A stretch of 64,000 nucleotides of DNA. Source: Atopsyche davidsoni (lineage: Eukaryota; Arthropoda; Insecta; Trichoptera; Hydrobiosidae). Positions 47,955 to 59,410 of this stretch are shown here, in pieces; the stretch's first letter is position 1; each line of letters begins with the position of its first letter. The position numbers were made by a program, and so were the translations under genes. The notes beneath the pieces were generated by a model. The model made no database searches. It was not told the origin of the DNA and saw only the letters and a list, made by a program, of their open reading frames with translations. Location of the stretch: NCBI GenBank assembly GCA_022113835.1, contig JAILWY010000013.1:15982001-16046000 (forward strand), given 5' to 3'.

Positions 47955-49506
47955 GATGATTATTCACGACAGTTTTCTTATTTTTCCTCCAATCGATTGA
48001 TTTACAAGACACTAGTAATATATAAAATAAATTTACTCGTTTCGCTTTTGGATTCTTAGTATGTATATGAAAGCGAGTATTTTCTTGGCATTTTGAATTT
48101 TGTCACAAACTGTCCGTCGCCACTGTACATGCAATTATGAATTTTTAGGTTAGACTTCGTTATGATCTCACGACCAATGACTGTTAGACCAGGCATCCTC
48201 AACCTCCAGCCCGAAACACGTATTCCAAAGTGAAATATGCAAGAAATGTATATAGAAATCGACTTACTGATTCTCACCTTGATAACGTATTGAGAGTAGT
48301 GTGTAGCAATTATAAACCCGATTTTTCTAAAATAAAAAAGTTTTATCTCAATATCACACTAAATTTGAAATAGGCGTTTGGATATATTTAGGTTTTAAAG
48401 ATTAAGATTTAATACATGGGAAATAAGTGTAAAACCAAGTCCCCACTAACTAATTGCCTGAAAAAAGCCATTACTCAAAAATATTGCATGTGTGACTTGT
48501 AAGAAAAAAAATGTTGAGTATCACTGGGTCGGGTATTACGGTCGCAAATTGCTCCTGTGTCGAAATTGTCATTTGTACAAAGTAGCTATGTTGCCAAATT
48601 GACATCTTAGAGAGAGACATGCTTTCAATGCAATGTTGCCAATTCTAACAACGACAAACGAGCACAGTAGCCTAAGCTGTCATCTGCTCCGTTCTCTATG
48701 GATCAAGCATGGCTGACCACGTCACAAATATTCTAAGTAGATTTTTAAATAAAATACATTTTTGTATTTTACTCGCAAAATACGCACAAATTTAATACAA
48801 TTAATGTTTAAAAAGTGACATGATGAGCTTAAATATCTTTTTTAATAGATGTCAAGCCTTGTACAGCGATAAATCAACCAATAACGATTTTTAAATACCG
48901 AGAAACGAATTGGCGTCATGCTCGCTTGGAGGCTATCTCCGTTCTGACAGAAATAGAGGACCGTTTTACCTGGAGAAATCGTGTCATTTGATTTATTTAA
49001 TTCTTAGTTTATTATTCTATTGATAGAGTTGATTTTCTTACAGAGTATTAAAAAAATATTAAATTATATTTATCTATTTTTTATTATTTAATTAACGTCC
49101 ATTTTCAGGGTAAAATAAAATCTTGAAGATGTTGAAAAATTGGATAAAATGACGACTTTTTAAAACCAAAGTTTGATAAAGATTTTTTTTTTTTTAATTT
49201 TTAAATTAATAAGGCGCACATGGTTTATATTTAATCTTTTAATTCCAATTGAAAAAAAGACTTTTAAATGTTAAGGATTCTTGGAAAATGTACCGGACGA
49301 ATCTCACAATTCCTACACTTCAATCGGAAAAACACACATTTATCATATTAATAGTAAATTTATAAGGAATAAAAATATATTGTGTTCGGAAGAAAGAATG
49401 TATCTAACTTTTTGCATTAAAATTTTTTTGATTAGTGCAGTCGATTTTTCGCAAAATCGACCTGAAAATGATCAAAAAAACTCGAGAAGTGGGACTTGGC
49501 CCTTAA

Positions 49507-50594
49507 GTCTTTTCCTACGGCTGTGTTGCATATATATAGTTTGTGTCGACTTATAAAAAGTTATTCAAATCGTCTTCTACCAAAGTGAAACAAGCATGAG
49601 CCCAATTTTATCGTTTCGTGAATTATCTGTCTAACTACTGTGCTACACTCAGAGAATCAGAGGCCATAATTTCTTAACATTCAACAGGGTGCCCATATGA
49701 TTGTAACTACGACGTCGTGAATTTACCAACAAAAAAATTGTTTACTTTCATTGTCTGGAAAATTATGGCCGAGTCGGATACTTAAATCGTTTTTAATTCT
49801 TATTTGTCTCTGAGACTGTTAAAATTCCAACTACAATAATTACTCATTTGTTCTTTAATTAGGTTGTTTATGGCGTTAACTCCGAGCATAATGAAGTGCT
49901 AAGAATTCTGCGCATTGTTCTGTTAAATTAGGCCGCGATTAATTTAAGACGCCGTTAGCGCGATGGAAATCTAAATTTACTAGAAAATGGCGGAAATAAT
50001 TGAAAGGAACCCGCCATGAGAGAACAATGCGGCACGCGGGACCGAGGAAATGCCTCCGAGGGAACTGAAAACGGTTGGCGAGCACTGGGAGCTCCAATCT
50101 CGGTTCTAAGAACGACCAGACGAAAAGACTTCCGTGTTTTTTTTAATTGAAATACATCATAGTTAGCTTATTTTTTTAATTACAGGTATCCTAACAATTT
50201 ATGGACTAATAAACCAATATGTTAGTATGTTTTTAATATTTGCAAAGTGTCTAATTATTGTTTTGTTTATATAATAGAATTCCTTGGTTTTCAGTCTCAA
50301 GACCATGCTGGTCGTCCTTTACCGGTATTGATTATAATACATAATTAATATTAGCTGAGTACGTAAACTGCGTATTTTTAAATGTTTATGCTATTGTGAC
50401 AACAATAATTCATCTCACAAAAAAAATTGTACGCTTTGTATGAAATAGTAAATATAAATTTCCATTGTTCAATCAAAATAAATACGTTTATACAGTATAG
50501 TATGTTTTATGGAATTATAGACGTTTTAATGTGCTATTCAGTAATTGTATCCCGCTTTTTATTTTATGAATATTAAATGCGGACCCTGATATTA
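49507..50594. other. AT-rich intergenic DNA
   Basis: No gene is recognised. A mildly GC-rich patch lies at 49930-50130. It has no supported frame. Confidence 0.45.
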
Positions 50595-50819
50595 AGAGAT
50601 TCAATATTTTTGACAGAGAGTACTTGATGGAATTCCATTTTAATATTTTTGAATAAAATACTTGAGTGATTTTCCACATTTTCGTTTTTATTAGTGACCG
50701 GTTTCGCCAACCTTTCACGTTAGCATTATCTCTGTTTGATAATGCCAACGTGAAAGGTTGGCGAAACCGGTCACTAATAAAAACGAAAATGTGGAAAATC
50801 ACTCAATATTCAAAAATAT
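50595..50819. mobile_element. Inverted-dimer hammerhead repeat (copy C) with 13-bp target duplication
   Basis: The left arm carries GATTCAATATTTTTGACAGA, GTACTTGATGGAATTCC, a linker and GACCGGTTTCGCCAACCTTT. It meets the right arm, which reads TTTGATAATGCCAACGTGAA, AGGTTGGCGAAACCGGTCAC and the reverse-complement linker. The right arm is shorter, ending after CACTCAATATTCAAAAATAT. GACCCTGATATTA occurs on both flanks (50582-50594 and 50820-50832), so the boundaries are firm. Confidence 0.82.
50733..50775 (+). ncRNA. Hammerhead-ribozyme-like motif (copy C)
   Basis: Same order as the other copies: GT, TTGATAA, T, GCCAAC-GTGAAAG-GTTGGC, GAAA, CCGG, TC, AC. Stem II is a perfect 6-bp hairpin. The ACCGGT block is self-complementary. 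The inverted partner in the left arm (minus strand) has one stem II change (GTTAGC). Confidence 0.5.
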
Positions 50820-51210
50820 GACCCTGATATTATTAGAACATACTTTACGGTTTTTATATGGCACGTTTTTATACGGCAGAGTTTACTCGCTCGCCACGGA
50901 TAATTTAAATTCCCGTTTGTAACTCCTCTCCTGATATTTTATTTGAAAATTTATCAATTCGGGTTCAAATTATTTTGTTCAACGTCAAATGATTTCACGC
51001 ACCGCTCCCGATGACGCCACTCGCGGCTTGGCAAAATTATCACTTAACACTCCGCGGCGCCCGGCGGGTGATGAAGACTGATATCATATTAATTAGGAGT
51101 ACGATGTCCAGTAATATTAACCAGCTCGATAAAGAGTATCAAAAAAATATCAAGAGAACCGAGAATTCTTTAAAATATCGATTTTTCGTTTAATGAAATA
51201 AGTATTTTGG

Positions 51211-51275
51211 GAATTTCACTTGATATCTTCAAATGTATAAGTGGAATTCTACCTTATACTTTTTGACAAAAATAA
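51211..51275 (+). repeat. Degenerate arm of the hammerhead repeat (copy G)
   Basis: TTTCACTTGATATCTTCAAA, GTGGAATTCTACC, then TATACTTTTTGACAAAAAT follow the order of the right arm (CACTCAAGTATTTTATTCAA, TGGAATTCCACC, AGTACTCTCTGTCAAAAAT). The core is lost. Confidence 0.4.
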
Positions 51276-54200
51276 AGCTGCTTAAGTTGCTGGGTACCGC
51301 GAACTACTCGTGGACAAATGTCGACGTGAAAAATTTATGACAGAAGGACTTTTTCAAATCTAACTAAAATGGATCCATGTTAATCGAGAATTTTTGACGT
51401 TCGGGAGGTGTATTTTTTAATAAACAATCTAAATCGTTTGTGCTTTTATTGTGACCCTAGATGGTAATCTGCAAGATTAATATTTATTTTTTGTCAAAAG
51501 TTAGATGTTTTCGTGGGCCGCTTTCTGTCATCAGTTCTACGTATTTGCCAGGTGAGTCGTCGACGTTGTTTTCGGTCGAATACCGGAAAAATGTGTGGAT
51601 CTCTGAGGGCTCGTGCTCGATCCATAATCCAGATTCTCAATACTGAAAGAAAAAGTCAAAGAAAATATATCTGCAGGTTTTCTAAGATCATTTTGCAAGA
51701 AGTAAGATAAACACTGCAGAATTTCTTCTAATCGAGCTAGATCTCCCACTCGCAGTGTGAAGCGACCGGTTACACCGACAGCCTTGGTGGCGTTGAAGGG
51801 CAGAATGTCGATGTCAAATAGGACTGTCGGCAAAACCGATCGCTTCTTATAAATAAATAATGGGGAAGTATTTTTCATTATCATTTTATGATTTAAAAAT
51901 TAGCTTGAGAACAAATTGTCGGCCTTGGCGGGTACCTACGGTAGCAATATCAATTCTGTTTTGTCATTGACATACTAGTGTTTAATCATTTTTTAATCGA
52001 CTGAACTGCAATTGAATAAATTGCCAATCATATTTATAAAAAAATGCCAAATTGGAATGAAAACGTTATTTCGTTACAAAAAAATGAGACAAAATGGAAA
52101 ACGTCTTTATTTGTTACAAGGGTAACATTTAACAATCGTTTGTTTCGACATTTTGCTATTTATTCGAGATTTTTCTCATTTAGGCAAGAAGACATTCTCA
52201 ATGGTAGTTATTTCTAATGAAACCGAGAACGCCCATCCTTGTGGTGTTGTTTTCTGAGTAAGGCACTCCGCGTGCCCACACGGGCGTTTTTGGTCGCTAA
52301 CAGGTACGAAACCTCCAGTGCTAAATTTAGCCCAAAAATACCTCCAATCCAGGGTAACCATAATGCGCCACCCATACGGAAAAAGTGCTTTTTGCCCATT
52401 TTGCCCATTTCGACTATTCTCCTCATGTTAAAAATAAGGTATTTAAAAAAAAAAATGATTTTGATTTCGTAGAGTATTTTTAATTAATATAACAAATTAT
52501 TCGTTTTTTTTATCCTCAATTTGAAGTATACCTTGGAACCTTTTTTCTCCCGGGTTTTCTCCGCTACCTTCTAAAACACTACACGATGTACAATGACTTA
52601 TTTGTAAAGCCCTCGAGTTAGATAGGCTTCATCCGGCGGTGACCCTACCGCAAGGGCGTTGACCGCGAGCCGCGCAGTGCTGCGGAGTCGCCGGACCAAT
52701 ATTATTCCACATATCCACAACTCCTCAGGCAGCAACATCGACGAGATATTACATTTTTTAAATACCAAACATCTAATGCGGATATTTAAAACGACCAAAA
52801 TGCACTGTGCAATTTATTGTTCACGAATGTCTCGCTATCGCGTATTTATACTTATACGGTGTATAATAAAACTCGCGGTATAATCATAAAAACCATCACA
52901 TCGGGATCGCAAAAAAATCACTTTACTACTGTCACTCGCTGTGATAAAAGTTATCACTTGCAAAAATAAAACCATTTTATTTTGTTTGGATGGCTGTCAG
53001 ATGTGACTTTACCGAGGTCGTCACTTTTTGTCAGCAGCAGCGGCGCGGCCTGACCTTCACCGCTTTGCTTTTTTGCAACTTCGATTGAAAATAGAGACTT
53101 TTTTTGCTAAATCTGTTTTCTCTTGAATCATCTGCAGCAATAGTCAGAAACGGGTTGAAAAATAACAATGCAATTCCGCGACTTCGATTGTAGGGTAAGC
53201 CTGTGCTCGTGGAAAGATAGAGCACTCGTAAGAAAAAAGTCGTATGAGGATCCCTCAGATGCGAAAGACTTCAAAATTGATGTGTCAGTTTTGCTCTTTG
53301 GTTTATTGATATTTCGTAGATCATTTGAATTTTCTATATCGAAAAATTTAACAAGGAAAAATTGCATAAAAATCGTGTTGTGATGTAAAAACAATTTATT
53401 TTTAAATTGAATAATGTCGTTATTGAATATGTTATTCTTGTTCATATTTAATACTTTAATGTCCGTACATTTATCTATGTCCAATAACGAATAACTTTAA
53501 ATTAGCAACAGGCATCTATCCATACTCGTTTGGTCAGTCATGGGATATTTTTATGCGGGGTTATTTTGCGTAAAAACGTATGATTTATGCATTAGACGTG
53601 TGAAACTAGCCATCATGTGTGGCTCGGCTATCGCAAGCCTTTTGCCATAATCGATATGTGCCAACGCACCAAAGTCACAGGATATTGCAGATATTGCTAA
53701 TATCTGCCTGTCTCAGTATCCAGCATAAACTTCAATTCACATCGAGAAAATCGCTGACTGTATTGTTACTCCAAACACTCGCCCACTTCGTGATGGGTCA
53801 AAGATTTCAGAGGATTCTTTATTTACTAGTTTTACTAAATAATATTTACCAAAAACAATGCTTTTTTGTTCTCTTTCTTTTGTTCAAACATATCTTCCGC
53901 CGTTGACATTTTTAGGAAGAAATAATAAGCTCCAATTGTCTTACTTTCACTGAGCAATTTTGCCGTATTTTTTTATTTTGTTTTTCTTTTGTTTGTTTCG
54001 ATTTCAATAATGTCTGATATTTAGCCTCAAAATATTTTCTTGTTCGTGTATGATATTTTTTTTGTTTTCTATAACATTATACAAATAACAACTTGTTACC
54101 GTTTCACCCTGTAGAAGCATCGTCGAGCGGATGATGTCTCTCTGCTTCTTTAATAAATATGAGAATTCTCGTAAATCGCTCGGTTTGGTGTATATCAATA

Positions 54201-54500
54201 TAATGGGAGTACTACAGTGAATTTTTTTCAGTGTACTAAAATATGGCCAAATCCCAAATGCATGTTTGAATGAAGGTAATATTGCTAATACTTTGACTGT
54301 TGCCGCGATCGCTTGCTGACCGTGATATCTCAGGGTAAAATTCCGGTGATGTTGTATGATCTGATACAATTGTACTAAATAAAAAGGGAAAACATTTTAA
54401 GAAAAACCACTCGGAGCTACAAACTGCGATTATTTGTACAAACGACAAACGGGACCTCGTATCTCTGGCTCGTGCTGTGTATATTTAAGTATTTTTTTCA
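51276..54500 (-). other. Region with several open minus-strand frames, unidentified
   Basis: Minus-strand frames at 51537-51884, 52214-52426, 52598-52798, 53128-53484 and 54004-54369 contain stretches with ordinary, non-repetitive amino-acid content. One example is at about 51720-51840: FDIDILPFNATKAVGVTGRF, then TLRVGD. Others include GGALWLPWIGGIFGL near 52320-52365 and a block ending in CTACAG/GTGAAA (donor-like, about 54107-54118). I cannot assign any to a family or join them with confidence. Each also has open antisense frames. They may be exons of a diverged gene, a decayed element, or chance in moderately GC-rich DNA. Confidence 0.2.
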
Positions 54501-56120
54501 AATTGAATTGTGCGGCTAATTTCAAAGTTTATTCAATTCACATATTACTTGTGTGCGTAATGTTCACACCGAGAGTAAACGGAGAAGGGTTATCGCTTAT
54601 TATTGAGGTTTGAAAGTGAACGATAATAGAATCTAGAAATAACTCCCGAGACCGTTAGGGCTTTTAAAGTGGATTTACAACGGTTAAATAAAGAAGTGAC
54701 ACTCACCCGTACCGCGGAGAAGGCTTCTCCGCAAGAACTGGATACACTGCGGTGGAAAGAACGGCGGAAAAATAAGGGTACGCGATGAAACGACGGTTTT
54801 ACGGTATGGTTATTACATTTACCTTTGATTAGCCGAGTAATGGCATTGTCAAAAAGTATTGTATCTATACGTTTTGTTATCCTAATATTATCTCATTTTG
54901 CTGTAGTAGAAAAAATTTAAATAAAAAAAAAAACCATGTCTGGAAAATCAGTAGGAGTATGACTTACCAATTTTGTAACACCTTATTTGTATATTTTACG
55001 GCATTTAAATGAACCAACAGAATACCTGACTACATTAAGTAAAAATTAACATAAACAACTAGATACCGAAAGGTTTGAATAACGGGTCAAAAACCATAAT
55101 GCTTAAATTTAATTTATACCTGCGCGTTAATTAATTTCTAATAAATTGTTATTTATGTGCACAGTAAATTAATTTTAAGTCATCGAGTTAATTTAATAAT
55201 TATTATTGTGAAATTAAATTAAGTTTAGATTTCACGTTAGTAGATTTATTATTTTAATTTATATATATATACCATATATATATAATATTTATAATGTTGA
55301 GTTCGAGTTGCTTTTCCGATAATTTCAGAATATACTTCTAAAATTTAAGAACAATTTTTTTAGGTTTTACGGCTGTTCGTGGTAATTTGGTCCACGCCAC
55401 CTCCAATTTTATAAAATCATATTTGAAATGATAGATCTCATGCACATAATTTCATTTTAAAATCCTCTATTTTAGAGGTTATAAACCTCTTTTTTGTCCA
55501 GGTCTTGAAAAGTAAACGTCGTGCAGTAGAAATAAGCTGTAAATCGACAGTTATATATATATATTTTTTCATATAATATAAATGTATCAATAGGCAGGCA
55601 TGTCATTGGCTATTTGTTTTTCGTATAATTTTAGACCATTTTTTTTACATATATTTAATTTTTTTTTAACCTATCATAACTTATTACTAACGGATACTAA
55701 TTTTTCTAACGTTATATTAGAAATATATTTTGTATAATTGCGATTAGCGAATGTCTATGCTAATCCCATTTGATAATTTTGCTTATTTATTCCGGCATAT
55801 TCCGTTTTTACTGTTTTTTTAAAAAACAAGTTTTTTAAAAGAATCCCAATTAACGGTGTCACTGTGCTGATCTAACGCTGATGCCGTTAAAACATCTTAT
55901 GTAAATATAATATAATGTTTCATTTAAATGGCTAGCAATGGCTACGATTACTATGTTTTTGCTACGTACAGCAAATCTACAAAACTAATATAATATTTCA
56001 ATTACTTTGTCTCGGTGTCCAATCCGAATATCTATCATCACAATAATTTGTCAAACTTATTCAATTATCGCAATCGCAAATTCCAACATAGAAAGTTGAT
56101 GAAATTATTCGCGTAAATCA
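54501..56120. other. AT-rich intergenic DNA
   Basis: No gene is recognised. A small 19-bp palindrome (GCGGAGAAG, G, CTTCTCCGC) lies at 54714-54732. TA-rich tracts occur near 55259-55285 and 55551-55565. Confidence 0.45.
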
Positions 56121-56218
56121 AAAATTAAAATGTGGAAAATCAGTTAAAATATTTATACTGATTAAAAAATATCATAGTGGAATTCTACCGAGTTATTTTT
56201 GTAAAAAATATTCAATAT
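56121..56218 (+). repeat. Degenerate arm of the hammerhead repeat (copy F)
   Basis: AAAATGTGGAAAATCA, ATTAAAAAATATCATAGTGG, AATTCTACCGAGTTATTTTT and AAAAAATATTCAATA follow the order of the right-arm linker and tail of the dimer copies. No core remains. Confidence 0.45.
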
Positions 56219-57373
56219 ATTAATAACAGATCATGCAATTTAACAGTTAACACACGTAGGGAGCGATATATTTTTACTATCATTATTTTGCACGAACAAT
56301 AGACCATAAAATTAAACATAAAATAGAACATAAAATTGTCATTATCACCATCGCACACGAGTCGATTCTCAAAAATCGTGCACAACTTATAATCAATAAT
56401 GCACTACGCGCTACTGAGTGAAGTCTCTTAAATTTTCCAAAAATTATAAATGGTCTTCAGGCTTCGGGGGAAGACAGACAATGGTTTTCGTAATTTTCTA
56501 TAAACAGATTGCAGATATTGCAATCGGAAAAGTCGGCTTTCCGTTGAAAGAATTAATTAATCAAGAAGGTTAGGTCAGGTTGACGCGATAGAGTCGGAAA
56601 CCGTTATATCGTAAGAATTTATAAATTGATTATTGATATTTTGAAATTGTATGCAATTTATTTTAGAACTTTGCCCTGTTGTAATTTTACAAAAAAACAT
56701 TTGGGATACTGTTGGTACAGAATATATTTCAAAGTATGCTGCAATAAATATCGTCGTAAATGTGAGAATTCCAAGTCACTTTGATTCGGACGAAGCTGTA
56801 ACTGCACTGGTCCCAGTAGACATATTGATTTTACGAGTGCAAGTTAGTGATTGGCCGCGATGCAGCTCGCGCTCTGATTGCCGGGCGGTGCGCACAAGTG
56901 CAAGGCGCAGTCAGGGACTGCCATCCCGGGCGCTCCCCGCTCCCCGCTCCCCGCTCCCCGCTCCCCGCTCCCCGCTCCCCGCTCCCCGCTCCCCGCTCCC
57001 CGGGGATCGCTACTCGTGACCCATTTGTGTAGCCAGTGGGTGATTATTCGACATCACACACTTGCTACATTTGTGAGATAAGCCGAGCCGTATAAATTAT
57101 CACGTTAAAGCAACTGACCCTCCGTTGACATCTGAGTCATTTCTATCTGAATTTATTCACAGTAAGAAATAGTTTGTTTTATTTAAATGCTCTCACTCAG
57201 CCTTGAATCCTGGATCCACCTGATCCATTTGTATTTTTATTATTATCCATCATAACATATATATTGCGCGCACTTGTTTTAGAAAGAATAATAAACACGT
57301 ACAAAGTTTAAATTGAGTGTATGTAATAAAACAGTAATCATTGAGGGTCGGATTAAATATCAAAAGTTCTCTT
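56219..57373. other. Intergenic DNA with a heptamer repeat
   Basis: AT-rich to about 56850, then a small GC-rich patch with a GCTCCCC tandem (56932-57001). The frame from 56651 runs through that tandem and is not supported as a gene. Confidence 0.4.
56932..57001. repeat. GCTCCCC heptamer tandem repeat
   Basis: Ten virtually perfect copies of the 7-base unit. Because 7 is not a multiple of 3, all three frames stay open and encode the same LPAPRSP-like repeat, which explains the overlapping frames here. Confidence 0.95.
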
Positions 57374-57534
57374 TAAACCCCTCGACCCCCGTAGCAATAA
57401 TCGCGCCACCAACTGGCAGCTAACCAATAGCGTCCCTTTATTTTTATTTTTTTATGGTTTTGCTTAAAATGTGGGACGCCATTGGCTGCTGCAAGTCGGT
57501 GGCGTGATTTGTTGCTAGATGTGTAGAGGGTTTT
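57374..57534. mobile_element. Fold-back MITE, copy 2 (related to 5965-6098)
   Basis: 161 bp. The left arm AAACCCCTCGACCCCCGTAG, CAATAATCGCGCCACCAACT, GGCAGCTAACCAATAGCGTC is the imperfect reverse complement of the right arm GACGCCATTGGCTGCTGCAA, GTCGGTGGCGTGATTTGTTG, CTAGATGTGTAGAGGGTTT. The central part (TTTATGGTTTTGCTTAAAAT) matches copy 1. No coding capacity. Confidence 0.75.
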
Positions 57535-58190
57535 ATCTGCAAAAACTGATTTAATTTACAATACTCCGTGTTTAAATTCGTTCTGACGAAGCCCTCGAAA
57601 GGCTATCGTAATTAATCCTGGAATTTCTCTTGGCATTTCCCGTGAAGATTTTTTACATTACGTATATAACCAAAAATAACTAGATTTTACTATCTAGAGA
57701 GTGGTCGTCCTCCGAGAATTTCCCCGCGGACGCACCGGCTCTCAGAAGTTTCACTGAATAATCTAATTCAGATGTAATTGACATGAATATCGGACAGTGT
57801 CAAATGCTCGTTCCGAGGCCTCTGGACGCTATCATTATAACATAGATAATTTTTTTTTAATAAATAAGATCTAAGAAGCGAAATATAATGACTTTTCGCT
57901 TAAAGTTGAGGAATTCTCACTTAAAAAAAAACACATTTCAAATCTTTTATTCATTGGTTAAATCGATCGAATCAATCACATCACTTTCTATCCATTTTTT
58001 TTTCAATGTTGTAGGCTAAGCTGTTATATCGTGTAGTGACTTTAAAATATTTGTTTTCATAATTTTTTTTCTCAATGCTGTATCCGTCGTTTTGTAATTA
58101 TTTAAATATAAATGTGTTTTTATATTTGCTGATTTTCGCTAACGAATGCAAACTGACACGTGGCTAAATATAAAGTTAAAATTCGTTCGT
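57535..58190. other. AT-rich intergenic DNA
   Basis: No gene or named repeat seen. Confidence 0.45.
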
Positions 58191-59110
58191 GGGAGGGTCC
58201 CCGGGAGGGTCCGCTATCTGCCGGCCCCCGATAGCGGCGGGTCAGCGCGGCCAGCTCTAATCGAAGTCACTCCGAGGCGACGTCGGGCGAAGACTGCAAA
58301 TCTCGCCCGTTCGACTCGCGATGTCGATCCGAGATATCTTCCTCTCGTTGGAGCGGCTCTAGCCGAAATTATGAGCCACACGTTATCGTATCGCCGGATC
58401 CGAAGCACGTGGGAATCTCGGGACGGGAATCGAATCGGGGAACTCTCGGTTTAGAGCTTGAAATCGTGCTTATGGCGATAACCACGTGTTTATGAAAACT
58501 GTGACATTTCTTAAAAGTACATTTTTCAATTTAAAAAATTACAATACACGTCGCGATTGCCTCCGATTACTCCCCGGTGCTTGCTCCCTCGCAACTTTGC
58601 TTCGCGGCGAGTGTGGACCCGCGATACCTCCCCTCGCATCGGCTGCGCATTTTCACTCAGCCGGCGAGAGGACGGCGACGTTTTTGATCTGGGCAATTTA
58701 TAAATTATAATTTGGTCGTTCGGAAATCGAGCCCGATCCTCGAGAGCTCGGGTCGGTGCCGCTTTGTCTTAAGCCCTGCCCCCGCTCGATCGTTCCGCAC
58801 AATATTGATAATTAGATTTATATCGATACGATATGTGAATGCTAATTTATGGGTATGAAAACATAATCAGGGCTTTGGACCGATTATTCGCCTTTGATCC
58901 CCGAATACCTGGGGGAACTGTATGAATGTCGGAGCGTGGGTCGCCGATAACCCAATACGGTGTATCGATTCGCGATGCCTCCTAGAGCAGGAGGCGGCCT
59001 ATTAGCGGAGCCGGGCCTCTCTCCCGGGCCTCTCTCCCGGGCCGGCCTACGTGCCCCGACCCACGCCGAGGGAGACGCTCGTCAGCGGCGGCGACTGCGC
59101 CCGGATATTA
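58191..59110. other. GC-rich islands
   Basis: Two GC/CpG-rich blocks (about 58191-58470 and 58560-59110) around an AT-rich gap. Frames are open on both strands in the first block. Neither peptide has a recognisable domain. A 14-bp duplication GGGCCTCTCTCCCG lies near 59015-59042. No promoter elements were found. Confidence 0.3.
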
Positions 59111-59224
59111 TCTTCATAATAATAACTGCTATATTTTACTTTTATTCTAACTCTTTTTTTAGCTCTCGCGAATAGTGGGACGACCGACAAACGCACGGTG
59201 ATTGGATAGTGTCCTTTGTTGCTT

Positions 59225-59292
59225 AAGAAAAACTATTTGAAAAAACACCCAAAATAAAAGGACCATATTGGCCGATTACAAGTCGATTTTCA
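59225..59292. repeat. Possible third, half copy of the fold-back MITE
   Basis: CACCCAAAATAAAAGGACCA, TATTGGCCGATTACAAGTCG and TTTTGTTGC follow the order of the right half of the MITE at 5965 and 57374 (CCCAAAATGTAGGACGCCAT, TGACCAGCTGCAAGTCG). Diverged and single-armed. Confidence 0.3.
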
Positions 59293-59410
59293 GTTTTGTT
59301 GCTACGCGTGTGAGCTGCTTGAGTATTCTCGTATGCGAAAAAGTAGTCTCTAAGAGTAAAATAAAATATCATTCGGTATGAATAATAATATATAAAATAT
59401 AAATATAATA

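Larger units (their letters stand above)
47205..49502. mobile_element. Decayed TTAA-type DNA transposon with YqaJ-nuclease fragment (Kolobok-like?)
   Basis: Arms of about 150 bp in inverted orientation define the element. Left (47205-47370) contains GAGTTTTTTGATCATTTTC, then GCGAAAAATCGAATGCACCA and GCAAAAAGTTAGATAAATCC. The right arm (49340-49502, read as reverse complement) has GAGTTTTTTTGATCATTTTC, GCGAAAAATCGACTGCACTA and GCAAAAAGTTAGATACATTC. The right tip is GGGCCAAGTCCC, abutting TTAA (49503-49506). The left tip is eroded. Between the arms lies a minus-strand YqaJ-type nuclease exon (47679-47954) and an AT microsatellite. A TTAA target with G-rich tips fits Kolobok (or piggyBac) superfamilies. 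Kolobok is my tentative choice. Confidence 0.6.

Noticed and set aside
48056..48277. Second minus-strand frame inside the TTAA transposon as part of its transposase
   Set aside because: No recognisable THAP, catalytic or nuclease motif. It cannot be joined to the YqaJ exon with confidence.
56651..57081. Three overlapping plus-strand frames of 61-122 codons
   Set aside because: They share the heptamer array, which is open in all frames, and show repeated PAPRSPL only. No splice or promoter evidence.
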